IMG/VR virus record: IMGVR_UViG_3300038360_000332
Coordinates: 1-24,066 of that record
DNA length: 24,066 bases
Reading direction: 5' to 3' (one strand)
Origin: a virus
Shown: positions 1 to 9,479 of the stretch, one piece after another
Layout of the letters: every line of letters starts with the position of its first letter
Position numbering within the stretch: position 1 is the first letter of the stretch
The notes under the pieces: model-generated
What the model was told of the DNA's origin: nothing
Database searches by the model: none
What the model saw: only the letters and a program-made list of their open reading frames with translations
Position numbers and translations under genes: made by a program

Positions 1-1
1 A

Positions 2-2950
2 ATCTCCTTTGGGATGAAGGCTGTTGGCGCGACCCAGACCGCGAGGGGGTTCGCCTCCGTCAGTGGTGCCATCAAGACCATGACAGCGGCTCTCACTGCT
101 GCCTCTGTGGCGATGACAAGGCTCGGCTCTACTTTTGAGCAGGGCATGGCCAATGTCCAATCGGTCTCCAAGAGTACCGTTGCTCAATTCTCGGGCCTGG
201 AGAGGGCTGCCAGGAGCATGGCCAGGGTCACCACCGTGTCCGCTAATGACGCTACCAGATCCATGTATGCCCTCGCCTCTGCCGGTCTTCAGGTCAATGA
301 GATTATGCAGGCTTCCAAGCCGATCATGACCCTGGCCGGTGGCACGATGTCTTCGGTGGGGCAGGTGTCCGAGCTTGTAGTCGCTGCCATGAAACAGTTC
401 AGGTTGGAGTTCACCCAGTCGAGGCATGTGGTCGATGTGTTCGCTGCCTCGATCCAGAACTCTCTCCTCAACATGGACCGTCTCACAGAGTCGATGAAGT
501 ATGTCGGCCCGATTGCCAGGGCCTCCAACATGACCCTGGAAGAGACTGCCGCCGCCCTCGCCGCCCTCCATGATGCAGGCCTCATGGGCTCTATCGCCGG
601 TACCACCCTCAGGCAGATGCTCCTAAAGCTCAACAAACCCACCAAGGAGTTGAGGGATGTCTTGGCCGGTGCGCGTCTTGAGACCCATGGCGTTGTCGAG
701 GTCTTCAAGAGGCTGAATGATGCCGGGATGTCCAACGAGGATATGTTCAGGATCTTCAATGTCAGGGCTGTCAACGCCGCCCTGGTGATGAAGTCCATCG
801 GCACCGATGCATTCGTTGAATACATCAAGAAGATGAATGACGCTGGGGCTGCCCAGAGGATGTTCAACATCCAGTTGGACACCCTGAAGAACAATGCCAT
901 TGTTGCCTGGAACCAGTTCAAGGATGCTGCCCTGAGTGCCTTCGCGGCTGTCGAACCGAGGCTTTCTGCTGTCATCAATTTGTTGCAGAAGCTCGGGTCG
1001 GTCATAGCCACTGAATTGCGTAGGGCCGACATGGGTCCCTGGGAGAGGATGGTAGCCGACCTGGAAATGATCGGCGTCACTGCCGACAAATCCACTCCTG
1101 CCATGAAGGCCTTCATCGAGGAGGCCAGAATCCAGCAGTTGGCAACAGACATGAAGGATCTCGCTGGAGACATGGCGGCCCTGGACAAGTTGTCCGGTCG
1201 AAGCTGGGCAAACAATTTCACCCAGGACACCCAGGAGGCCCAGGCAGAGCTTGTTAAGCTCCAGGCCGAATTGAAGCGGGTCATGGCGGCGTTAGATACA
1301 AAGTTGAGCGGTGGCCAGGAATCACCAATGGATGCCATCTTCTCGCCCGAGCAGATGGCCAATTTTGCGACAAACCTCAGAGGCCAGATCGCAGATGTGC
1401 AATCTGAACTGAGGGACATGGTTAAGGGCATGGGCAGCGTCTTGGGCACTACCTTCTCTCCTGCCCTTAAAGGCATCGGGAAGATAAGCAGCATTCTGGA
1501 GTCCATGCTTACCATCCCAGACAGTGAAAAGGCTGCCGCTCTGGCCGAGTTTGTCGGAGAGATTCAGGCCTTGCTTCACATGGCAGAGACCGACATCGCC
1601 AACCGCGCAGAATTCTCGGAGACCAAGGGGGTCACCGATAAGTGGGTGGCTACCATGGCCGACAGCCTTGGCCTTTCCCAGGAGGCATTTGTCGATGCGT
1701 TCCAGGACAATTGGGGGATGATAGTCCCCAAGTTGTCCGAGGTGACCATGCAGAGCCTCATCGCCTTGAACGAACACCTTGACCTCGGTGGCACAAGGGC
1801 TGGCCTTGATGCCATGTGGGTGGAATGGGGCGAACAGCTTGAGAGTGCCTATGGCATCACCCATGAGATGTGGGAGAGGATCACACAGTTCATCTCTGAG
1901 GGCGTAGAGGGCGTCTCCAAGCAATTGAATGTCGAACTCGACCCACAGGTGACCTTCTCCGGGGAGGCAGGCCTGGATCAAGCCCGAGAGGCGTTGATCG
2001 GATTCTCTGACGCCATGGAGGGCATGTCTGCCTCCACCTTGGACTTTGCCCTCCAGGGGTCTGCGAATCTAGCCCAATTCAAAATCATGCTTGGGTCTCT
2101 CGGTGTTGATGCAGACACGGTGGACATTGCCGCTGCCTTCTACCAACTCGCAGACGATATCACCATCTCTATGGGGTTGATCAATGAAGAGACCGGTGTG
2201 TTGACGAGGTTCGGTGAGGAAGTTTTCGCGCAACTCGGAATCCACCTAGAGGCCACCTCCGAAAAGGTCATGTCCTTCAACGAGAGACTTGCGGAGGAGA
2301 TCAAGGGCATGGAGGGCACATTCCTTCAGGTCTGGGATACCATCGCCTTCGGTGCGGAGGACCTCGGGGAACGCATGGAGGACATCTTCAAGATCATCAC
2401 CCGTGGCCTGTGGCGACTGGTAGGTCAGATGCTTATCGCCGCCGCGCAGGCAGCTTTTGCGTCCTCTCAGACCGCTGGAGCTATTGCCGATGCAACGGCA
2501 AAAACAAAAGCGGCAAAGGTCCTTGAGTCTGCCGCCCTCTCGCTCATGTCAGCAGAGGTTCTTGCGTCTGTCTCATGGATGGGGCCAGCGGCACCAGCCG
2601 CTGCCGCCACAATCCTGGCCACCATGATGGGCATTCACCTTGGCGCGAAGGTTGCCGCGTTTGCCCTGAGCTTCCCCCCTCAGGGTCTGGCCGAAGGTGG
2701 CTGGGTTGATGGCAACCCCGGGCATGACAACGTGCCTGCAATGTTGACCCAGGGTGAGTTCGTGGTCCCCCGTGATCAGGCCCTGTCGAATGCATCTCTT
2801 CTGGAGGCTATGCGCGATGGGACCACATCCGTCGAAGGAGGAGGGGGCACCAACCTCTCTGTGAGCTATTCCGGCATGTTCTACGCCAACGACAAGAAGC
2901 AGGTCAGGCAACATGCTAGGATGTTGATGGAAGCATTGGAGGACGTGTAA
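2..2950 (+). CDS. Phage tail tape measure protein (5' end outside window)
   Basis: This is the tail tape measure protein, which sets tail length and fills the tail tube. The frame is open from base 2; the first ATG at 14 has no convincing ribosome-binding site, so the true start lies upstream and at least 983 codons are present. Residues about 1-340 read like the TP901-family core (LQVNE followed by repeated Met/Ala-rich amphipathic helices). A coiled-coil and helical middle follows. A hydrophobic Ala-rich stretch lies at about 795-885 (counting from base 14). The C-terminus carries the typical glycine-rich motif GLAEGGWVDGNPGHDNVP followed by GEFVVP. The stop overlaps the next start as TAATG, so the two are translationally coupled. 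Identification is by motif and length, not by alignment. Confidence 0.93.
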   Translation: MSFGMKAVGATQTARGFASVSGAIKTMTAALTAASVAMTRLGSTFEQGMANVQSVSKSTVAQFSGLERAARSMARVTTVSANDATRSMYALASAGLQVNEIMQASKPIMTLAGGTMSSVGQVSELVVAAMKQFRLEFTQSRHVVDVFAASIQNSLLNMDRLTESMKYVGPIARASNMTLEETAAALAALHDAGLMGSIAGTTLRQMLLKLNKPTKELRDVLAGARLETHGVVEVFKRLNDAGMSNEDMFRIFNVRAVNAALVMKSIGTDAFVEYIKKMNDAGAAQRMFNIQLDTLKNNAIVAWNQFKDAALSAFAAVEPRLSAVINLLQKLGSVIATELRRADMGPWERMVADLEMIGVTADKSTPAMKAFIEEARIQQLATDMKDLAGDMAALDKLSGRSWANNFTQDTQEAQAELVKLQAELKRVMAALDTKLSGGQESPMDAIFSPEQMANFATNLRGQIADVQSELRDMVKGMGSVLGTTFSPALKGIGKISSILESMLTIPDSEKAAALAEFVGEIQALLHMAETDIANRAEFSETKGVTDKWVATMADSLGLSQEAFVDAFQDNWGMIVPKLSEVTMQSLIALNEHLDLGGTRAGLDAMWVEWGEQLESAYGITHEMWERITQFISEGVEGVSKQLNVELDPQVTFSGEAGLDQAREALIGFSDAMEGMSASTLDFALQGSANLAQFKIMLGSLGVDADTVDIAAAFYQLADDITISMGLINEETGVLTRFGEEVFAQLGIHLEATSEKVMSFNERLAEEIKGMEGTFLQVWDTIAFGAEDLGERMEDIFKIITRGLWRLVGQMLIAAAQAAFASSQTAGAIADATAKTKAAKVLESAALSLMSAEVLASVSWMGPAAPAAAATILATMMGIHLGAKVAAFALSFPPQGLAEGGWVDGNPGHDNVPAMLTQGEFVVPRDQALSNASLLEAMRDGTTSVEGGGGTNLSVSYSGMFYANDKKQVRQHARMLMEALEDV

Positions 2951-3336
2951 TGCCTATCGGTGCCTGGGACACTGCTGAAACCTCTGGAGCCTGGGAACAA
3001 TGGGCTGACCCCCATCACCCTACTGCCGCCCCTTCAGGCCTGACCTGGGGCGTTGCCCACACTGACGTACACAGGCGCATGGGCATTGTCATGGGCATCG
3101 TCCATCACGGGGACAAGTATCTGTGGAAGTTGCAATGGAAGTACCTCACCGAAGCGGAGATTCTCGTCATCAGGGATTGGTGGACCTCCAGGCTTTTCCA
3201 ATTCTCCCCCGCTTACAATACTGTCACCCCCTCCTCCAGCACTTGGTACGATGTCCTCTGGAGGGAGAAAGAGTTTAAGCCTGTCCCCCAGAGAGGGTGC
3301 ATGTATGCTCTCACGGCGACCCTTGAGGAGATCTGA
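2950..3336 (+). CDS. Small phage tail protein (minor tail / distal tail type)
   Basis: This 128-residue protein starts inside the tape measure stop (TAATG) and ends one base into the next gene (TGATG). It is rich in Trp and contains a pattern seen in small tail proteins downstream of tape measures: KLQWKYLTEAEILVIRDWW, then an aromatic strand, then WREKEFKPVPQ and a C-terminal YALTATLEEI beta strand. It probably forms part of the tail-tip complex joining the tail tube to the large tip protein encoded next. The family assignment rests on gene order and this pattern only; a specific gene name is not justified. Confidence 0.8.
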   Translation: MPIGAWDTAETSGAWEQWADPHHPTAAPSGLTWGVAHTDVHRRMGIVMGIVHHGDKYLWKLQWKYLTEAEILVIRDWWTSRLFQFSPAYNTVTPSSSTWYDVLWREKEFKPVPQRGCMYALTATLEEI

Positions 3337-6300
3337 TGGCCACTGACAGATGGATTCAGGTCCCACAGGGCTGGCTCGACCACTTCTCTTCCAGGTCAAC
3401 CTCTGTCGGCCCAGCCAATATCTGGATCTACACCCGCCCCTACGAGGGCGGGGCTCTCAGTCGGATAACTGACCATGAGGAATTGCTGTCGTGCGATGAC
3501 TTTGCATGGTCTATCGATTTTGAGAAATTCGGAGGCCTCGGCAAAGGCAAAGACACCTCCTTCGTCTTCACCAAGAAGACCGACTATTTCACCACGACCC
3601 TCACCAAAGACCAGATCGGTGACGATCTTGTCGTGTATGTCCGGTTCGGGGATGCCGACTTCGATGACGGCTCCTTTGGGATGAGAACCTTGTTTGTCGG
3701 TCGCATCACCGAGATCAAATACGAGGAAGACAGTACCGTAGAGATCACGGCGCACCACCACTTCGAATGGTCCATGGACAACGAGGCTCCTGATGATTGG
3801 TATGCCCTCACTCCCGACAGGTACGTCTCAAGCCCCAAGACCTTCAAGGGCCGCGACCCCGGTCAAGGAAACTTCATCCTCAATGACCAGATCGAGGATT
3901 CTGAGCGGTGGGAAGATGCCGACCTAACAAACTACGATGCGAACTGGCCGAAGACATACTCTGTCTGGATAGAAGAGGACGTTAACGACTGGTGGTACAC
4001 TGACACTAGCTCTGGTGGACCCCGGATATGCAACAGGGAAGGCAACACGCCATACGCCTACACCTGCGTCGATGACAACCGATCACTCGTTGTCGTTAAG
4101 ACCCAGGGGCATACCATCAGCGGGACCTGGGACACCGATGTCCAGAGCGGCCTGAATTGGTTTGGTGCCTATCACCCCTTCACCTCCGACCCTCCTTACG
4201 GGACCCAGACCGCCTACCTGAATGAGATCTACTACTGCATCACCCCACCAGCAATCAAGTACGTTGATGGCACAGGGCAGACGCCACCACTCGGCCTAGT
4301 AAACCAAGGCGCTACGGCGCTCGTCAGTGGGGGCTGCTCCGCATGGTCTGGGCCATCCCCCTCCAAGGGTTCCAGGAAGCCCCGTGGCGCTGATGTCTGG
4401 AAGGTGCATTTCCAGGAGGACACGCCGGTTGGAGATGGCAATGACGGGGTAACACATCCGATCTTCCTCCCGGACAGGATTGAGAGGCCCTCCCTCTCCG
4501 AGGGTAATCCGATTTCTGGCGCACGGTTCAATAACTGGCGGCTGTTCGGCATCAGGCAGGCCGCTGGGCTCAACAACAATGTTTGCCCCCACATGGGTTG
4601 GGACCCTGGGGGCAACCACAGCTACAGCCATCATGCATACGACTACTACCCCTGGAAGGTTAAGAAAGAGAATGGCGCGTGGGTGGACGATGCCCATGGC
4701 TGGATCTCCTACGCGGCCACATTCATGGACCTCAAGGAGGAGAACCAGTCGCTCTGGCCGGATGTAAGGCAAGGCCCAGGCGATGTTGCAACAAGCTGGC
4801 CCAGCGGTGACAAGGATTCACCATGGCTGAGAGTCGCCTATTGCCCCGGGCAACGCTGGTTAACTGGCATCAGCGGCATGGTGTGGCCAGGGTCGGCTGT
4901 GGTGTCCACCAGGGACGAGCCATGCCAGCTTATATACTCTGTCCTCTCCAAGGTGTGGAGGTACGGTAGGCCTCCCACCTTCGACATCGACACTGGGGTC
5001 TCCTCTGGGATAACCGGTGAGGACCTGTTCTGGCCCGATGGCGCTCACACCCTGACCACAGGCTCCTATGACAATTCTTATTCCTGGGTTGGTCAACAGT
5101 ATTACCAGCGGGACGCCAACCGATGGCCCGGGTCTTCTAAGTTCCAGGACCAACGTGGTGTGCGTGTCGGACTAACCGAGGCTGACATCACCCCCAAGGA
5201 GGCCTGGAAGAAGCCCATAGAGACTTTGTGTCGCGGCCTGGGCTTCTATGTGTTCTCCACCCCCTGGGGCGGGGTTGATGTCTGGTGCCAGAACGGTAGC
5301 CCTGGAGCCGGGGATAACAATTGGACTTTCTCTGCCGACCTGAGTGGCGACACACCGTTGCCTGGGGACCAGACAACCAGGAACGTCTGGGGTGTCGAAT
5401 ACGATTGGCATGACTGGAAGGTTGTCGAACATGTCGAATACAGGTACAGAGCCCTGTACGAGGAGACCATAGACCTGGAGTCCCCAGGCTTCATGCCGAC
5501 CGGCGTGATCAACACAGAGTCTCGGTCGGTGAAGTCCTCCTTAACGCCTACAGGGTTCAGGACAAAGCCGAAGCGTTTCGGGTCCGGGCAAGGGTTGGTC
5601 TTTGATGTAGGGTCGGACCCAGACGACACAACCTGGGTCCAGGGGATCTCTGATGATATCAACGCCCTGTATGGCACCCTTCATTCCAGCATCTCCTTCT
5701 CGACAACCATCGATGCCTTCTGGGATGACAGCAACGAATACTTCATGCGAATTGGCAGCGGGTTCTACTTCACCGACGCAGAGGCCGGTGTCAGCGGGTT
5801 CTACTGGGTGACCGGATTTTCCATGAACATCATCGCTGGCACCATGGAGATCTCTGGTGTCAGTGCTGGTGCCGAACCAGGCGTCTATGACCCTGTGACC
5901 GATGACCCTGCACCCTTGACCATCCCAGCGAACATTGTCATGACTGCCCCTGTCAGCACGACTGTCCATTCTGAAGGCCTCCTCTACAATATTGGCTGGG
6001 GCAACCTTACCGGCACCACGCTCATATCTGGAGATCCTGAATTCTCCCTGGATTGGGGCAGTGGGATCTACGACCTCCGTCATTACGAAACCGTAAGGCC
6101 GGTAGTTGCATTCACCCCGACCGGCGTGGGTACCTTCACCGGATACATCACCTTCTCCGGTGGCGACCATGGCATCATTCCGATAAATGGAACCGGCTGG
6201 GCACCAAGCCCCAGGGGGCTAACCAGCATAGACTTCAACCCTACCGATATGGGCAGGGGGTCTCAGGAGACCTGGATAGTCTCCAACACCTCGCCGTCGG

Positions 6301-6599
6301 GGTCTCCAGCACTGTCTTCCGTGGTATCCCTCACCAATGACAGCAGCAAGAACGCTTTCTCCATTACCTCGGCAGACAAAAACAAAGTTCCACAGTATCA
6401 GATGTATGTAGAGGCCGGTAGCGGCACGGACTCTATCGAGGTCTCCTTCTGGCCGACTTCCTCTGGCGTTCACACCGGGACTCTTTGGACAGACTTCCCG
6501 GCCCCTCATAATGAGATAACCTTGAGTGGTATGGGGGTCGATCCAAGGGCAGATTCTGCCGCAAGCACTTCCTCCATCTTCTTGCTCATGGGAGGCTAG
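3336..6599 (+). CDS. Large tail-tip/baseplate hub-like protein with C-terminal ASH (choice-of-anchor D) repeats
   Basis: This 1087-residue structural protein lies in the position of a tail hub or tip protein. The first 150 residues form an acidic beta-rich domain (strands around VFTKKTDYFTTTLTK and RTLFVGRITEIKYEE) like hub proteins. The middle is unusually rich in Trp, Tyr, Asp and Gly. Residues about 860-1066 hold two Ig-like repeats of the ASH/HYDIN choice-of-anchor D type: each has an FTPTGVGTFTGYITFSG or FWPTSSGVHTGTLW strand pair followed by a closing strand (IIPINGTGW, EITLSGMGV). Such repeats are usually adhesion or scaffolding modules on surface proteins, so I infer contact with host or capsule. 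A Ser/Ala tail ends the protein. The start overlaps the previous stop. Confidence 0.82.
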   Translation: MATDRWIQVPQGWLDHFSSRSTSVGPANIWIYTRPYEGGALSRITDHEELLSCDDFAWSIDFEKFGGLGKGKDTSFVFTKKTDYFTTTLTKDQIGDDLVVYVRFGDADFDDGSFGMRTLFVGRITEIKYEEDSTVEITAHHHFEWSMDNEAPDDWYALTPDRYVSSPKTFKGRDPGQGNFILNDQIEDSERWEDADLTNYDANWPKTYSVWIEEDVNDWWYTDTSSGGPRICNREGNTPYAYTCVDDNRSLVVVKTQGHTISGTWDTDVQSGLNWFGAYHPFTSDPPYGTQTAYLNEIYYCITPPAIKYVDGTGQTPPLGLVNQGATALVSGGCSAWSGPSPSKGSRKPRGADVWKVHFQEDTPVGDGNDGVTHPIFLPDRIERPSLSEGNPISGARFNNWRLFGIRQAAGLNNNVCPHMGWDPGGNHSYSHHAYDYYPWKVKKENGAWVDDAHGWISYAATFMDLKEENQSLWPDVRQGPGDVATSWPSGDKDSPWLRVAYCPGQRWLTGISGMVWPGSAVVSTRDEPCQLIYSVLSKVWRYGRPPTFDIDTGVSSGITGEDLFWPDGAHTLTTGSYDNSYSWVGQQYYQRDANRWPGSSKFQDQRGVRVGLTEADITPKEAWKKPIETLCRGLGFYVFSTPWGGVDVWCQNGSPGAGDNNWTFSADLSGDTPLPGDQTTRNVWGVEYDWHDWKVVEHVEYRYRALYEETIDLESPGFMPTGVINTESRSVKSSLTPTGFRTKPKRFGSGQGLVFDVGSDPDDTTWVQGISDDINALYGTLHSSISFSTTIDAFWDDSNEYFMRIGSGFYFTDAEAGVSGFYWVTGFSMNIIAGTMEISGVSAGAEPGVYDPVTDDPAPLTIPANIVMTAPVSTTVHSEGLLYNIGWGNLTGTTLISGDPEFSLDWGSGIYDLRHYETVRPVVAFTPTGVGTFTGYITFSGGDHGIIPINGTGWAPSPRGLTSIDFNPTDMGRGSQETWIVSNTSPSGSPALSSVVSLTNDSSKNAFSITSADKNKVPQYQMYVEAGSGTDSIEVSFWPTSSGVHTGTLWTDFPAPHNEITLSGMGVDPRADSAASTSSIFLLMGG

Positions 6600-6600
6600 G

Positions 6601-6930
6601 ATGGCCGACACCTACAAGATCCTCTGTCAGGTAGTCCCACTGGCGACCACCGAGACCACCATCTACACGGTACCGGCCTCCACCTCGGTCGTCATCTCAT
6701 CGCTGGTGGTCTGCAACCGTGGCGCAACCTCTTCCACGTTCAGGGTGTCCATTGCAGAGGATGGTGACGCTACCGGCATCACCGATTACCTCTACTACGA
6801 TGTCACGATCCCCGGGAATGACACCTTCATTCTCACAGGAGGGCTTACCGCTGGCGAGACCGATGAGTTCAGGGTCTATGCCTCTTCGGGGAACCTCACA
6901 TTCCAACTCTTCGGATCGGAGGTCACCTGA
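6601..6930 (+). CDS. Conserved small phage structural protein, beta-sandwich-like
   Basis: This 109-residue protein starts one base after the previous stop, with GGAGG just upstream. It opens with YKILCQVVPLATTETTIYTV, then SSLVVCNRG, YLYYDVTIPGNDTF and a C-terminal VYASSGNLTFQLFGSE. This order of motifs recurs in small proteins found among tail or head-decoration genes of many environmental phages, normally annotated only as hypothetical structural proteins. It is predicted to be all beta. Position between tip and fiber genes suggests a tail fiber accessory or decoration protein. A longer reading from an upstream start would overlap the tip gene and has no ribosome-binding site. Confidence 0.8.
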   Translation: MADTYKILCQVVPLATTETTIYTVPASTSVVISSLVVCNRGATSSTFRVSIAEDGDATGITDYLYYDVTIPGNDTFILTGGLTAGETDEFRVYASSGNLTFQLFGSEVT

Positions 6931-7823
6931 TGGCCCAAGGCTTTACCAGTACGAGCAGTTCGGGTGGCGTCGATACAACCGCCATCCACAAGGCCACCGC
7001 CGCCGAGATCTCTGCCCTCACCGAGAAGGCCACCCCGATTGCCGCCGACCTCTTCATCATCGAAGATTCTGCCGACTCCAACAGCAAGAAGAAGGTCCAG
7101 CACGGGAGCATCGACCACAATGCACTGACGAACTTCGCTGCCGGGGAACACCGGATCATCAACGATGGCGGGACCAGTTCAACCGAGCTTTACAGTGCCT
7201 CCAAGATCAGCACCGAGATCGACGCAAAGGTGACCGGCGCTGCCTCCGGGACCGACAATGCTCTGACCAGATTCAACGGGACCAACGGGAAGATCATCCA
7301 GGACAGTGGCGTGATATTGAATGACGCTGACAGCCTATCCGGCATCGTGAACATCACCCTCTCCGGCACGGTGGATGGCAGGGATGTTGCCACCGATGGC
7401 TCCAAGCTCGATGGCATCGAGGCTGCCGCCGATGTGACCGATGCCACGAATGTCGCTGCGGCTGGCGCGGTGATGAAGCAGAAGTACAAGAAGATCATCC
7501 ACATCGAGAACGGCGACGGCCTCAGTGCCACAGACACATGGCCGGTCTTCTCGGTACCCTTCGCTTGCACGATCACCAGGATCACCCACATCACTGATAC
7601 CGGGACGGTTGACTGGAACCTGGAGGAGAGGGCCGAGGCCACACCCTTCACGGCTGGCACCGATGTCTACGCCTCCGACGAGCAATCTAGCAGCACCAAC
7701 TCGGTGGACACCAGCTTCGCCAATGCCTCCCTGGCCGCTCACGCTGGCCTGGAATACGTTGCGAGTGCAGTGTCCGGTACACCGACGAAACTCCGAATTC
7801 AGATCAGCTTTGAGGAGGCTTAG
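6930..7823 (+). CDS. Tail fiber-like protein
   Basis: This 297-residue protein overlaps the previous stop by one base (TGATG). The N-terminal 60 residues include the ADLFIIEDSADSNSKKKV pattern common in fiber proteins that trimerise on a hub. Residues about 145-180 carry GTVDGRDVATDGSKLDGIEA, a repeat motif found in many phage tail-fiber shafts. The C-terminal 110 residues are beta-rich with Thr/Ser and probably form a trimeric knob. Role: host recognition at the tail tip (inferred from motif and context). Confidence 0.83.
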   Translation: MAQGFTSTSSSGGVDTTAIHKATAAEISALTEKATPIAADLFIIEDSADSNSKKKVQHGSIDHNALTNFAAGEHRIINDGGTSSTELYSASKISTEIDAKVTGAASGTDNALTRFNGTNGKIIQDSGVILNDADSLSGIVNITLSGTVDGRDVATDGSKLDGIEAAADVTDATNVAAAGAVMKQKYKKIIHIENGDGLSATDTWPVFSVPFACTITRITHITDTGTVDWNLEERAEATPFTAGTDVYASDEQSSSTNSVDTSFANASLAAHAGLEYVASAVSGTPTKLRIQISFEEA

Positions 7824-7825
7824 GG

Positions 7826-8041
7826 ATGATCATCAACCCAGACCACCGACAGTATGTTGCGGCCCTGGAAGACCTACAGTCCATCTATACCAACTTCAAG
7901 GACCGGTACCACCCGATCATGAGCCGGATGACCGAGGAGCAATTGCGATGGCTGTACCAGCGTGACCCCCTACTTCGGGAGTTCGTGAAGATTGCAAAAC
8001 AGGTCGGCAATTTTGCCGATAGGGCGGGGATACAGATATGA
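7826..8041 (+). CDS. Small hypothetical protein between fiber genes
   Basis: This 71-residue, mainly alpha-helical protein begins two bases after the fiber stop with GGAGG in the preceding codons. It has no transmembrane segment. Sequence features are a Tyr/Arg-rich helix (KDRYHPIMSRMTEEQLRWLY) and a second helix ending FADRAGIQI. It overlaps the next gene by ATGA, so it is translated as part of the fiber operon. It might be a fiber chaperone or small tail component, but I do not recognise a family. Confidence 0.75.
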   Translation: MIINPDHRQYVAALEDLQSIYTNFKDRYHPIMSRMTEEQLRWLYQRDPLLREFVKIAKQVGNFADRAGIQI

Positions 8042-8427
8042 TCACTGAGAAGAACTTCTTCGGTGAGACCGATCCAGATGTCGGCGGTGAGACCGAGTTC
8101 ACCAATTGCAATTTCGCGCATCCACAACCTGTCCTCGATGGCGCTGATTACATCGGTGTCCGTGTCTTCCCTGGTGATGACACACCCAGGACCTTCACTC
8201 GCTGCAATCTGGTGAACTGCGAAGTCCCTCCTGGCAGCACCATGACCAAGTGCAACAGAGCGATTGTTCGCAGGAACGTTGTCACCAACTCCGAGGACAT
8301 TGTAATCGGTGCCGAGACCATCACGGTGGAGATCAAAGCCAACCTTTGCTATGGCCACCAGATCGGCCCCGGGATCTACAACTACTACGCCGTGCCGTCT
8401 GAAGACGGGATCGACCCGGAGGAATAA
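8038..8427 (+). CDS. Beta-helix-like tail accessory protein
   Basis: This 129-residue protein starts in an ATGA overlap and ends in TAATG with the next gene. It has spaced Asn/Cys ladders: FTNCNF, FTRCNLVNCEVPPGSTMTKCN, then VIGAETITVEIKANLCYG. Repeats of this kind are typical of short right-handed beta-helix or pentapeptide-like turns, and similar short proteins sit beside fiber or spike genes. It is probably a fiber tip or spike accessory. The Cys residues fall at ladder positions rather than in a metal-binding CxxC pattern. Confidence 0.75.
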   Translation: MITEKNFFGETDPDVGGETEFTNCNFAHPQPVLDGADYIGVRVFPGDDTPRTFTRCNLVNCEVPPGSTMTKCNRAIVRRNVVTNSEDIVIGAETITVEIKANLCYGHQIGPGIYNYYAVPSEDGIDPEE

Positions 8428-9470
8428 TGGCCACCTACTACGTTGACACTGCTGTCGGGAACGATGGGAACGCTGGCACCAGTGAAGGTGCTGGCAACGC
8501 TTGGGCCACCATCGACCACGCCATGAACACCCTCTCCGCTGGTGATCACATCTACGTCAAGGCCTCCGGCGATTATACCGAGATGGCGACCATCGACACC
8601 GCTGGCACGGCATCCGCCTCGGTCATCATCGAGGGTTACACATCAACCCCCGGCGACGGCGGCATGGCGACCATCGACGCCACGGGCCTGAATAATGGCA
8701 TCTTCTACACCACCTCGACCTACCAGTATTATGCCTTCAGGAACATCACGGTGGAGAACGCCGACTATGACGGGTGGAACCTCTCCAGCCGGTACCTCAT
8801 CATGTTCGAAAACTGCCAAGCCCTGAATTGCGGAATCCGTGGGTTCGACACTGGGGGGTTCACCAGCTTTGTCGATTGCGTGGCCACGGGCAATTCCAGT
8901 GATGGCATCTATGCCGAGAACGATATCAAGGTCATCGGTGGAGATATCAGCGGCAATGGCGGGTATGGAGTCCGGTGTCCTGGGTACAGTGGTGTTGCCT
9001 TCGGCGTGATGGCGAACTCCAACGCAAGCATCGGCCTCCAGGTCAGGCGTGGTGGCACTGCGATCAACTGCACCGTTGATGGTGACAGCAAGGACACTGG
9101 CTCCGGCGTGGACTTCTCGGGCTACTCAGACTTTACCCATGTCCTCGTCAATACCATCATCTACGACTGCGTGAATGGGATCAACGGAGATGCGACCCCA
9201 TGCAATGGGTTTGCCATTGGCCGGAACAATCTCATCAACGGGAACACAAACCAGTATGTCAACTGGGAGACGGATGCCCAGGCCACAGACATCACAGATG
9301 CGCCTGGGTTCACGGCAGAGGGTAGCGACTACACCCTTGGGGCAAGCTCCGCTGCCAGGAACGCCGGGTATGATGGCAGTGGGTCGAGTTCCCCTGGCAT
9401 GGACATCGGCGCTCATCAGTCTGCCGATGCTGGTGGAGGGGGCGTCACCACTGTGGTCATCACCGGGTAA
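8427..9470 (+). CDS. Right-handed beta-helix tail spike/fiber protein
   Basis: This 347-residue protein begins MATYYVDTAVGNDGNAGTSE, the start expected for pectate-lyase-like parallel beta-helix (DUF1565-type) repeats, followed by AWATIDHAMNTLSAGDHIYV. Repeated coils rich in N, G, V and I (FENCQALNCGIRGF, FVDCVATGNSSDGIYAEN, VIGGDISGNGGYG) run to about residue 300. The end reads GSSSPGMDIGAHQ, a common C-terminal closure of such helices. It may bind or degrade a host surface polysaccharide, but no catalytic residues can be assigned by eye. It is the last structural gene before the lysis gene. Confidence 0.85.
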   Translation: MATYYVDTAVGNDGNAGTSEGAGNAWATIDHAMNTLSAGDHIYVKASGDYTEMATIDTAGTASASVIIEGYTSTPGDGGMATIDATGLNNGIFYTTSTYQYYAFRNITVENADYDGWNLSSRYLIMFENCQALNCGIRGFDTGGFTSFVDCVATGNSSDGIYAENDIKVIGGDISGNGGYGVRCPGYSGVAFGVMANSNASIGLQVRRGGTAINCTVDGDSKDTGSGVDFSGYSDFTHVLVNTIIYDCVNGINGDATPCNGFAIGRNNLINGNTNQYVNWETDAQATDITDAPGFTAEGSDYTLGASSAARNAGYDGSGSSSPGMDIGAHQSADAGGGGVTTVVITG

Positions 9471-9479
9471 AGGAGCCAC

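Noticed and set aside
289-1515. 408-codon minus-strand open frame inside the tape measure gene
   Set aside because: It is the antisense shadow of a long biased coding frame, has no ribosome-binding site, and its product has no recognisable domain.
1322-1981. 219-codon minus-strand open frame
   Set aside because: Antisense to the tape measure gene; composition of Leu/Gly/His repeats is typical of a shadow frame.
5541-6170. 209-codon minus-strand open frame
   Set aside because: Antisense to the tail-tip gene, which has clear Ig-like repeats in this stretch.
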